From Spirosoma sp. KCTC 42546 (GTDB taxonomy: Bacteria; Bacteroidota; Bacteroidia; Cytophagales; Spirosomataceae), in assembly GCF_006965485.1 (NCBI RefSeq), contig NZ_CP041360.1, forward strand, positions 1,178,001 to 1,242,000: a stretch of DNA of 64,000 nucleotides, given 5' to 3'. The notes beneath the pieces were generated by a model. That model was not told the origin of the DNA, ran no database searches, and saw only the letters and a program-made list of their open reading frames with translations. Every line of letters starts with the position of its first letter. Positions within the stretch are counted from its first letter, which is position 1. Position numbers and translations under genes: made by a program. Below are positions 1 to 9,700 of the stretch, piece by piece.

Positions 1-3000
1 GCGCTGCCTGCATCACCTGCACAGGCAAAGGTTCTACGGTCGCTCCATTGATGTAGCCGTTTTTTGAGCCATTAACCCCATTGAGGGACGATGAAGAATA
101 GCCATTTACCGCTGGCAGGTCTGAGGTAACCGATACGGGTATCGCTTTGGCGTTCAGTTGGCTGGCAGAGAGGGTATTGGTATGCATCAGGGCTTTTAAC
201 ATAGCCTCAATTCGACCTTGTTGTTCCAGTAGCGAGGCCAGGTCAGCCTGCATTTGGGTGAGGGTTGGGTTCATGGCTTCGTCTTCGTTTATACTAGAGA
301 GGGACTGTGTCTCAATAGGGGGGAGGCAGAGCGCGTGCTCGTAGCGTTTTTTTGTGGCTTCCGAAACGTGGTTGTAGCCACTGATTTTAATCGTTAGTTT
401 GGGTTTGGCCGCCGGTTCGACGTAGGGTTGCTCGAACGGATCGAATCCCTGAAGTGCCTGCCCCAGCACCGTGAGCTGAACAATAGCTTCCCGTAGCTGT
501 TTATCGCTGTCTTTTTTCGGGTTGGCATTCAAGGCAATCACCTTGTGGGGTTTCCCCGCCAGAATCTCCGTTACCAGATTACTCAGCGTGTTTTTCGGCC
601 CGAACTCAACAAACACCCGACCACCCTGCGCGTAGATAGCTTCGATCTGTTCCTGAAAACGGACTGGCTTTCCGATATGCCCGGCCAGTGTTTCTTTAAT
701 CTGTTCCGGATCGGTTGGGTAGGTTTGTCCGGTTGTATTCGAGAACACTCGACCGGTTGGGGTAGCTATAGAAATTCGTCGTATGGCGTCGGCAAAGGGT
801 TGTTGGGCGTGGCTGACGAGTGGGGTGTGAAAAGCGGCCGATACCGGAAGCAGGGTGGCCTGGAATCCCCGCGCTTTGGCTTCGTCCTGTACCGCCAACA
901 GTGCATCCGTCTGCCCACCCAACACCAACTGTGAGGGCGAGTTCAGATTACATACCCATACGCCAGGGCGGTTGGTGATGAGTTGCTCAATGGCTTCGCG
1001 ATTTCCCTTCACGGCCAGCATCGTCCCCGAATCGCCGGTTGGGGTAGCCGCCATAACTTCACCGCGAATCTTGGATAGACCATAAAAGGCATCATCGTCC
1101 AGAACCCCGGCTGCCCAGAGTGCGGTCAATTCACCATAACTATGACCCGCAAAGAAATCAGCTGTAAATCCCGCATCGGCCAGTAGCTGATACATGCCTG
1201 CGCTCAGGGCACCGATGGCGGGCTGGGCCATCTGGGTTTGCCGGAGAGCATCCTGTTGCCGTTGTCGATCGTCATCCGAGAAAACCGGAATCGGGAACAC
1301 AACATCCGTTAGGGGCTTCTGTCCTTTGGCCTCAAAAAAGCGGTTGGCCTGGTTGAATGCAGTCCGAACGGTTGGGTAAGCGCAGGCTAGCTCCGTTCCC
1401 ATAGTCACGTATTGCGATCCCTGCCCGGCAAACAGAGCCACGACAGATTGGGCCGTATCCAGCGCCGATTGCCGATACCAGATGCCGTCGATCGGGTGCT
1501 GCCATTCCGGCTGGCCCGTGTTCCGATCTAAAAACTCAATGAACCGGGTTAACTTCTGACGAGCTTCGGCTACGGACGAGGCAACAAAGCCCATCCGGGC
1601 ATAATTGGCCGGGATTTTTTCTGTTTTAGACTGGTGTGCCAGCCGATTCAGGTGCTGCGTGGCCTCGTCTGATTGTAGCAATGCCAACTGCTTACGGCAC
1701 GCATCCAGCAATAAGGAATCGTTGGGCTGGTGTACCAGTAGGATGCGGTGAAGCGTATGCTGCCGGTAGTTTTTCGGTGGTTCGTTGCCCACTTCTTCTA
1801 AAGTCGTGTGCAGATTGACGCCCCCAAAGCCAAAGGCACTAACCGCGGCCCGCCGGGGTATATGGGCGGCTTTGCGAAACCAGGGCCGGGTTGTCGTATT
1901 GATATAGAGCGCCGAGTTTTCGATACCTAGCTCAGGATTCGGCTGGTTGACGTTAAGGGTTCCCGGCAGTACTTTATGGTGCAGAGCCAGCGCGGCTTTG
2001 ATCAACCCGGCAATCCCCGCAGCGGCTTTCGTATGCCCAATCTGCGATTTCACACTGCCGATGGCGATATGGTTGGGCGTCAGGTTCGATTTTCCGAAAA
2101 CGGCTTTTGTCGAGGTAATTTCGGCCAGATCGCCCGCTACGGTGCCGGTGCCGTGGGCTTCGATCAGGCCAACGGTTGAGGCATCATAACCCGCTTCGTC
2201 GTAGGCGCGTTGCATGGCGATGGCCTGTCCGTGAGGGCGAGGTGCGTAAATACTTTTGAACCGGCCATCGCTCGAACTGCCCATGCCCTGGATGACTGCA
2301 TATACCCGGTCGCCATCCCGGATGGCATCGTCCAGCCGCTTGCAGACAATGATACCCAGTCCTTCGCCCACCAGCATCCCATCCGAATCCTGATCGAAGG
2401 GACGAATGCTGCCTTTCAGCGAAAAAGCAGGTGTTTTACTGAAATTCATGTACATGAAGGGCGAGTTGTTGGTATCCACGCCACCCGTCAGCATCATGTC
2501 GCAGCGACCTTCGATCAACTCACTCAGGGCCATTTTTACCGCACTCAACGAAGCTGCACAAGCCGCATCGACGGTCGAGTTAATGCCGCCCAGGTCGAAG
2601 CGGTTGGCAATCCGGCCTGCCACCACGTTGCCCAGCAAACCGGGGAACGCATCTTCTGACCAGGGGATGTAAGCCGCTTTTATTTTTTCGATCACCTGCT
2701 CGATCTGCGCAGCTGGCATCCCCGCCGACTCCATTGCCCGGCGCCATACCGGCGACTCCAGCCGGGTGCTGAGGGGCAGAATTAAATTTTGCCCCCCACC
2801 CACGCCCAGGATCACGCCCGTTCGTTCGCGGAGTTGGGCATCCAGTTTGGTCGACCCCAGCCCGTATCCAGCATCCAGCAGGGCATCCCGTGCTACGGCT
2901 AAACTCAGGAGCTGAGCCGTATCGGTGGCTTCCAGTAGCGTTGGGGGTAAGCCAAATTCCAATGGATTGAAGTCGATTTCGGGAATGAAGCCTCCCACTT

Positions 3001-3205
3001 TGCAATAGGTTTTATCGGGCGTAGTGGGGTTTGGATCGTAATAATCGCTGATTTTCCAGCGGTTTTCGGGCACTTCGGTAATACTATCTACTCCCTGAAT
3101 AATATTTTCCCAATACGTTTTTAGGTTCTCTGCATCCGCAAAAATCGACGCCATCCCCACAATCGCAACCGGTGTTCTCCGTAACAGCGTATTTGTATGA
3201 TCCAT
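1..3205 (-). CDS. pfaA: PfaA-like polyketide/polyunsaturated fatty acid synthase, N-terminal part (KS-AT), runs off the window
   Basis: An uninterrupted minus-strand frame runs from ATG at 3205 to the window edge (about 1068 codons; the gene continues outside). Residues ~10-470 are a ketosynthase: active-site DAACAAS with Cys216, EAHGTGT with His351 and GHTKAAAG with His391 complete the Cys-His-His triad. Residues ~590-890 are an acyltransferase: FAGQGSQ at 593-598 and the nucleophile motif GHSYGE around His688. After ~977 comes a Ser/Asn/Gly-rich linker, where PfaA proteins carry tandem ACPs; those lie beyond the edge. Motifs such as FSKTPAFS and RPFDQDSDGMLVGEG are those of PfaA, the first subunit of omega-3 PUFA synthases. 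Related enzymes make other secondary lipids, so the product is not settled. No clear Shine-Dalgarno precedes the start, as is usual in Bacteroidota. The symbol reflects family, not proven PUFA synthesis. Confidence 0.9.
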   Translation of the reverse strand, partial: MDHTNTLLRRTPVAIVGMASIFADAENLKTYWENIIQGVDSITEVPENRWKISDYYDPNPTTPDKTYCKVGGFIPEIDFNPLEFGLPPTLLEATDTAQLLSLAVARDALLDAGYGLGSTKLDAQLRERTGVILGVGGGQNLILPLSTRLESPVWRRAMESAGMPAAQIEQVIEKIKAAYIPWSEDAFPGLLGNVVAGRIANRFDLGGINSTVDAACAASLSAVKMALSELIEGRCDMMLTGGVDTNNSPFMYMNFSKTPAFSLKGSIRPFDQDSDGMLVGEGLGIIVCKRLDDAIRDGDRVYAVIQGMGSSSDGRFKSIYAPRPHGQAIAMQRAYDEAGYDASTVGLIEAHGTGTVAGDLAEITSTKAVFGKSNLTPNHIAIGSVKSQIGHTKAAAGIAGLIKAALALHHKVLPGTLNVNQPNPELGIENSALYINTTTRPWFRKAAHIPRRAAVSAFGFGGVNLHTTLEEVGNEPPKNYRQHTLHRILLVHQPNDSLLLDACRKQLALLQSDEATQHLNRLAHQSKTEKIPANYARMGFVASSVAEARQKLTRFIEFLDRNTGQPEWQHPIDGIWYRQSALDTAQSVVALFAGQGSQYVTMGTELACAYPTVRTAFNQANRFFEAKGQKPLTDVVFPIPVFSDDDRQRQQDALRQTQMAQPAIGALSAGMYQLLADAGFTADFFAGHSYGELTALWAAGVLDDDAFYGLSKIRGEVMAATPTGDSGTMLAVKGNREAIEQLITNRPGVWVCNLNSPSQLVLGGQTDALLAVQDEAKARGFQATLLPVSAAFHTPLVSHAQQPFADAIRRISIATPTGRVFSNTTGQTYPTDPEQIKETLAGHIGKPVRFQEQIEAIYAQGGRVFVEFGPKNTLSNLVTEILAGKPHKVIALNANPKKDSDKQLREAIVQLTVLGQALQGFDPFEQPYVEPAAKPKLTIKISGYNHVSEATKKRYEHALCLPPIETQSLSSINEDEAMNPTLTQMQADLASLLEQQGRIEAMLKALMHTNTLSASQLNAKAIPVSVTSDLPAVNGYSSSSLNGVNGSKNGYINGATVEPLPVQVMQAA

Positions 3206-3783
3206 GACTTACAGCACGTTTTGAGTAGTTGAACCAATCAAAAATAGTGTACGTCTACAGGGGGATTTGGGTAAAGTTGTGGGTGACCTCGTGGTGTAGG
3301 TAAACTACAGAAGTTAGTTGGTGAATGAGAATTGACCACTCATATTGTTTGTTTGCCAAGACCTTTCGGGGATATGCAGCCGACAGAGGGTTCCGTTTTG
3401 TTGTAGTACTTCATACTGGCCATCCAGCTGTTCTATGAGGGAGTTGATGAGCCGTTCCCCCAATGCATTTCGCTCGCTAAGTTATTGCCAATGGGCTGGA
3501 TTGATGCCTATGGTAGCTAGTAAGAAGCCCAGCCATACTGTGTATAGTACTTTCATGGGAGTAAATCGTGAAAGAACAGAACACTTGATCAAGGTGACGT
3601 CCATAGGCTGCATGGGCTAGACTTTAAAGTTGGTAAAACACGGGTTCATGCTGGCTATTTACATGGCATACAAAATCTGGTAACTCACTACACCAGAGCT
3701 GTAACTCACCGACAATAGGGAATTTGCTGGTTCTGCACCCTCTAGTTTAGCGGACCGAATTCCTTACCTCTTTAGCCTTAATC
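3206..3783. other. 578-bp intergenic region with a decayed gene
   Basis: This gap separates the divergent PfaA-like gene (minus) and the TIG-repeat protein gene (plus). The only recognisable content is a minus-strand histidine-kinase remnant at 3314-3556. The remaining ~230 bases before the ATG at 3784 show no convincing coding frame or clear TAnnTTTG promoter. Confidence 0.6.
3314..3556 (-). pseudogene. remnant of a sensor histidine kinase (signal peptide joined to C-terminal ATPase end)
   Basis: Reading the minus strand from ATG at 3556 gives 24 residues that look like a signal peptide (MKVLYTVWLGFLLATIG...), then a TAA at 3482-3484. In the same frame there follow ~55 residues starting LSERNALGERLINSLIEQL and ending with GTLCRLHIPER before a stop at 3314-3316. 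That second part resembles the last segment of Bacteroidota HisKA_2/HWE-type kinases (LGxxLVxxLxxQLxG...GTxxxIxFP). The kinase core is missing. It reads as an internal deletion that joined the two ends of a secreted sensor kinase, or as two unrelated fragments. Confidence 0.45.
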
Positions 3784-6700
3784 ATGATACCATACGTTTA
3801 CGCAGTACAGCTAGCCCGTACCAGTTTGTTGGCGGGACTGATATTTCTTCTGCTGCCGACCATTACGTTCGGCAAATCAACGGAAGCCTTTGCGACGGCT
3901 GACGTTCCGATTATTACAGCTATCTCAATTTCTCATGGGCCCACAGGTACTTCTATGGAGTTAGCAGGGGTGGGCCTAGGAACCAGTGGCACTGTAACGA
4001 TTGGTGGCCTGAATGTTAAGGTGGTTGACGACGGATGGACCAATACCCGGATTGTATGTATGCTCTCGTCAGATCAGGTGACCAACCTGCCGGTGATTGT
4101 TACCCGATCGGATGGGCAGGTCAGCAGTAGTGTACAGGTTAGCTATGACCCGCCTTTCATTACCAGCATCAGCCCCGCCAGTGGACCAACTACAGGAGGT
4201 ACTCCAGTCACGCTGACAGGCCTTAACTTTGGTAACACATCTGCGCTTGTTACCATCGGTGGACGGCCATCGTCGGTCAGTTCACAGTCGCCTACTCAGT
4301 TGGTGGTCACTAGACCGGCAGGTCAGGTGGGTGCTCAGCCAATTGTGGTAACAGCAGGTGGACAGATTTCCAATAGCCTGAGTTTTACCTATGTGGCGGA
4401 AGCGCCCAAGCTGACCAGTATTACGCCCAATCATGGGTCTACCAGTGGTGGTACGTCGTTAACACTAACAGGTACGGGGCTGAGTGCAAGTGGGGTCGTA
4501 TCGATTGGTGGGGTAATGGCCTCTATAACAGGTTCATATTCGGATACAGCCATTACGGTGAACGTACCTTCCGGCGAAGGGATCAAGCGGGAGGTAACCG
4601 TTACCGTGGGTGGTCAGTTTAGTAATGCGCTAGAATTTGACTACGATGCGCCCACGATTACCAGCATCAGTCCCAATCATGGTTCCACCAGTGGTGGTAC
4701 ATCATTGACAGTGCTTGGCACTAGCTTTGGCACTAGTGGCTTTGTGACGATTGGCGGGATAACGGCCCCTGTAACCGGTTCTTATTCCCACACTGCCGTC
4801 GTGGTTAATTTACCTGCTGGCCAGGGTACGAATCTGCCGGTGCAGATGACTGTATCGGGGCAATCGTCAACTAGCTCCGTCACGTTCAACTACGACGCAC
4901 CCGCTCTCATTAGCGTCAGCCCAGCTACTGGAACTAGTGGTAATACAGTAGAGCTGATTGGTACGAGTCTGGGTGCTAGTGGTACAGTGACGGTAGGAGG
5001 TGTATCGGCTACCGTTGTTAGTGGCGGCTGGGGGCATACCCACGTTTCTTTCCTGCTGCCATCAGGTCAGGGTACAAACCAGCCTGTTGTTGTCACTCGT
5101 ACCGACGGTCAGGTGAGTAATTCATTATTGTTCAGTTATAACCCACCTACTATCACAGTAATTACCCCAGCCAGTGGCCCTACGACCGGTGGCATAACCC
5201 TGACCCTGATGGGAACTAACTTTGGCGTACAGTCAGCCAGCGTCAGCATTGGCGGGCAGGCTGCTAGCGTCAGTGCTCAGTCGTCTACTCAACTGGTAGT
5301 TACCAGTCCTGCCGGACAGGCGGGTGCTCAGCCCGTTGTGGTAACGGTGGGAGGACAGGTGTCAAATAGCGTGAGTTTTAGCTACGTAGCCGTTGCCCCC
5401 ACGCTGACCAGCCTTATTCCCAATCATGGCTCGACTAGTGGGGGCACATCACTGACACTGACAGGGACTAACCTGGGAAGTAATAGCCAGGTCAGTATTA
5501 GTGGCGTTACGGCTCCTGTTACGGCCTCTTATTCCACAACTGCGGTTGTGGTTATCTCACCGGCTGGCCAGGGGCTTGATCAGACTGTTGTGCTTACCAG
5601 TGGTGGTCAATTCTCCAATTCGCTCTCGTTTGACTATGATGCACCCACCATCACCAGCATCACCCCTAATCATGGTTCTACCAGCGGAGGTACCTCGCTG
5701 ACGTTAGTTGGAACTAGCTTTGGATTCACCGGCTCGGTAACGATTGGTGGGAATGTCGCTACGACTAGCGCCCGTTCCCACACCTCTATTGTGGTTACAC
5801 TGCCTGCGGGCCAGGGCACTAATCTGCCTGTGTTCATTACGGTAGCCGGGCAAGCATCATCAAGTTCGGTCTTTTTCAATTACCATGCCCCCATGTTGAC
5901 TGCCATCAGCCCTATCAACGGGCCAACCAGTGGTAGCAGCGTGATTAGCCTGAGTGGGACTAACCTGGGTCGGAGTGGGGTTGTGACGATTGGCGGTGTG
6001 ACGGCTACGGCTATTGCAGGCAAGTGGACGGACACCGGGATTGAGTGTATCCTGCCTGCGGGCATGGGTACCAACCTACCAGTGGTGGTCACCGTTGCTG
6101 GTCAGGTGAGTAATAGTCTGACGTTTAGCTACGATGCCCCAACCCTATTGAGTATCAGTCCAGCTACTGGAACCAGTGGAGGATCAATGACTCTGATGGG
6201 GACAAGCCTGGGGACCAGTGGCACGGTGACAATTGGGGGCGTAGCGGCTCCGCTGACGAGCTGGAGCCACACCCAGATTCAGTGCCTGATCCCAGCGGGC
6301 GTGGGCGTGAATCTTCCGGTGATTGTCACCCGGGCGGATGGGCAAGTCAGCAGCCCGCTCCTGTTCAGCTATGGGGCACCGGTGATCAGTAATATCACCC
6401 CAGCCAGTGGCCTTACAACGGGCGGTACCTCCCTGATGCTGATGGGTAGCAATTTTGGTGTACAGTCAGCCAGTGTCAGCATTGGTGGGCAGGCCGCTAG
6501 TGTGAGTTCTCAGACGCCCACTCAACTGGTGGTTACCACGCCCGCTGGTCAGGCCGGTGCTCAACCTGTCATCGTAACAGTAGGTGGTCAGATTTCTAAT
6601 AGCGTGAGTTTTAGTTATGTGGCAGTCGCGCCTATGCTGACCAGTATTATGCCAAATCATGGCTCGACCAGTGGTGGTACCTCACTGACCCTGACAGGGG

Positions 6701-9700
6701 CTAACCTGGGGAGTGGCGGTCAGGTGAGCATTGGTGGCGTCGCGGCACCCATTACTCAATCGTATGCCACGACTGCGGTTGTGGTTACCTCACCAGCTGG
6801 CCAGGGTACTAATCTTCCCGTATTTATTTCGCTGAATGGACAGATATCCAATTCGCTCACGTTCAATTACGATGGTCCTACACTAGCTAGTATCAGTCCG
6901 GCCAATGGACCCACACAAGGGAACATCGAGATTCATTTAACGGGTAGCAGCTTTGGGCGCGGTGGTATTGTTACAATTGGTGGACTAACTGCCACACTTG
7001 TAAAGTGGACCGACACGCAGATTGATTGCATCCTGCCTGCGGGGGAAGGTCTCAACAAACAGGTGTCTGTTTTTGTGGGGAGTACGCCCAGTAATAGCCT
7101 TAATTTCAGTTACGATGCCCCAAGTATAACCAGCATTACGCCTAATCATGGCTCGACCAGTGGCGGTACTTCATTGATAGTACTAGGTTCTAATTTTGGG
7201 CTTACGGGCTCGGTAACGATTGGTGGGGTTTCCGCTCTGACTAAAGTCCGTTCTCACACGTCCATTGAGGTTACCCTGCCTGAAGGCCAGGGCGCTAATC
7301 TGCCCGTAGTCGTCACGGTTTTAGAGCGGCCCAGTAATGGGGTGAACTTTAGCTACGATGCCCCTGTGCTAACGAGTATGAGTCCGGCCAATGGCCCTAC
7401 CCGTGGCGGTCAGGTGATTAGCCTGATCGGAGCTAATTTTGGTCGCAGCGGCACTGTGACCATTGGTGATGCTCCTGTCAGTCTTACTGGCGTTGACTGG
7501 ACCGCTACCCGGATTGACTTTGTCCTGCCTGAGGGAATAGGAACAAATTTGCCGGTGGTTGTTACGGTTTCAGGGCAAGTAAGTAATAGCCTGACGTTTA
7601 GCTACGATGCTCCGACCCTGTTGAGTATCAGTCCAGCTACTGGAACGAGTGGGAGTTCAATGACGCTGATGGGGACAAGCCTAGGAACCAGTGGCACCGT
7701 GACTATCGGCGGTGTGCCCGCTCAGTTGGTCAGTGGTCAGTGGCTTCACTCGCAGGTAGAGTGCCTTATACCACCGGGTCAGGGTATGAATCTCCCTGTC
7801 GTGCTCATTCGTGCTGATGGGAAAACGACGAACAGCCTGAATTTTAGTTACACCCCCCCTACTATCACCGTGATCACTCCAGCCAGCGGCCCTACGACTG
7901 GCGGCACAACCCTGACGCTGATGGGGAGCAACTTTGGCCTCCAGGCGGCCAGTGTCACCGTTGGTGGACAGGCTGCTGTCGTGACTTCGCAGTCACCCAC
8001 TCAACTGGTGGTTACCACGCCCGCTGGTCAGGCAGGTGCCCAACCCGTTGTGGTAACGGTAGGAGGGCAGGTGTCTAATAGCGTGAGTTTTACCTATGTG
8101 GCCGTTGCCCCCACGCTGACCAGTACCAACCCCAATCATGGCGCTACCAGTGGGGGCACCTCGCTCACCCTGATAGGGACTAACCTGGACCGTACTGGTG
8201 TTGTTACCATTGGTGGGGTCATGGCTCCCATCACTCAATCCTATTCCACAACTGCGGTTGTGGTTAGCTCACCGGCTGGCCAGGGGATCGATCGGCAAGT
8301 GATGATCACAATAGGGGCCAGCCAGTCTAATTTGCTCTTGTTTAATTATGATACTCCTGTCATTATCAACGTCAGCCCCAATCACGGCTCGACTTCTGGG
8401 GGCAACTCGCTGACGTTAACAGGGACTAACTTTGGCACTAGTGGCTCAGTAACCATTGGTGGGCTAGCTGCCCCCACAACAGGCGTTTATTCCCATACCT
8501 CTATTGTAGTTACCCTGCCTTCGGGTCAGGGCACCGATCTGCCGGTGGTTGTCACAGTAGCCGGACAAGTTTCATCAAGTTCGGTCCTATTTAGCTACGA
8601 TGCACCTGCGCTGACGGCTATGACCCCGGTCAATGGGCCAACCAGCGGAAGTAGCGTGATTAGCCTGATTGGGACTAGTTTAGGGCGGAGTGGTGTGGTT
8701 ACCATTGGCGGAGTGGCGGCTACGCCTGTGGCGGGGAGGTGGACTGACACCCGGATTGAGTGTATCCTGCCTGCGGGCATGGGCACTAACCTGCCGGTGG
8801 TGGTCACGGTTGCTGGTCAGCAGAGCAACAGCCTGGCGTTTAGTTATGATGCCCCCGCGCTGATCAGTATGACACCCGCCAATGGCTCTATTGGTGGATC
8901 AATGACTTTGTTGGGAACGAGTCTGGGTACCAGTGGTAGGGTGACGGTTGGGGGTGTTTCTATGTCCATTGTAAGTTGGAGCCATACACAGATTCAGTGC
9001 CTAATTCCACCAGGCGAAGGGGTAAACCTGCCTGTAGTGATCACCCGAGCAGATGGGCAGACCAGTAACCAGATACTATTTAGTTATAACCCGCCTGCTA
9101 TCACGACGATCAATCCAGCCAGTGGCCCTACGACGGGTGGTACATCGCTAACCATAACGGGGGCTGATTTTGGGGCCAATCCAGCTAAGGTCAGCATAGG
9201 TGGGCAGGCTGCTACTGTGAATTCTCAGTCGCTTACTCAACTGGTTGTTACCACCCCAGCCGGACAGGCGGGCGCTCAACCCGTTGTGGTAACGGCGAGT
9301 GGACAGGTGTCCAATAGCGTGAGTTTTAGTTATATCGCACCTGCTGGTCGTGTTTCGGTAAGCGTTCAATCCCTGGATGGGGATAATGGACAAACTTCCA
9401 ACAACTCGATCAATCCAACACTTCGGTTGGTCAACACGGGAACAACAGCGGTGCCGTATTCTGAGCTGACAGTGCGGTACTGGTTTACTGCGGAAAACTT
9501 TGCGGGCATAAACACCTGGGTCGATTATGCGCAACTGGGCTCGAATCGGGTCAAAATGAACTATGTTCGGTTCAATAAACCCTATCAGGGAGCCGATGGG
9601 TATATTGAATACAGTTTTGATGCCTCGGCAGGTAATCTAAGCGCTACTACAAACTCAGGGCCAATTCAGTCACGGCTGGCGAATCAAAACTGGGCTTTCT

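Noticed and set aside
545..2672. Several plus-strand frames of 60-149 codons
   Set aside because: They are antisense to the continuous PfaA-like KS/AT frame, which has clear motifs throughout.
3784..9345. Regular repeats that could suggest a CRISPR array
   Set aside because: The unit is ~245 bp and encodes TIG domains in one open frame; there are no short repeats with unique spacers and no cas genes.
5501..9534. Frames inside the TIG gene on both strands
   Set aside because: They recur with the repeat period and are shadows of the repeated coding sequence.
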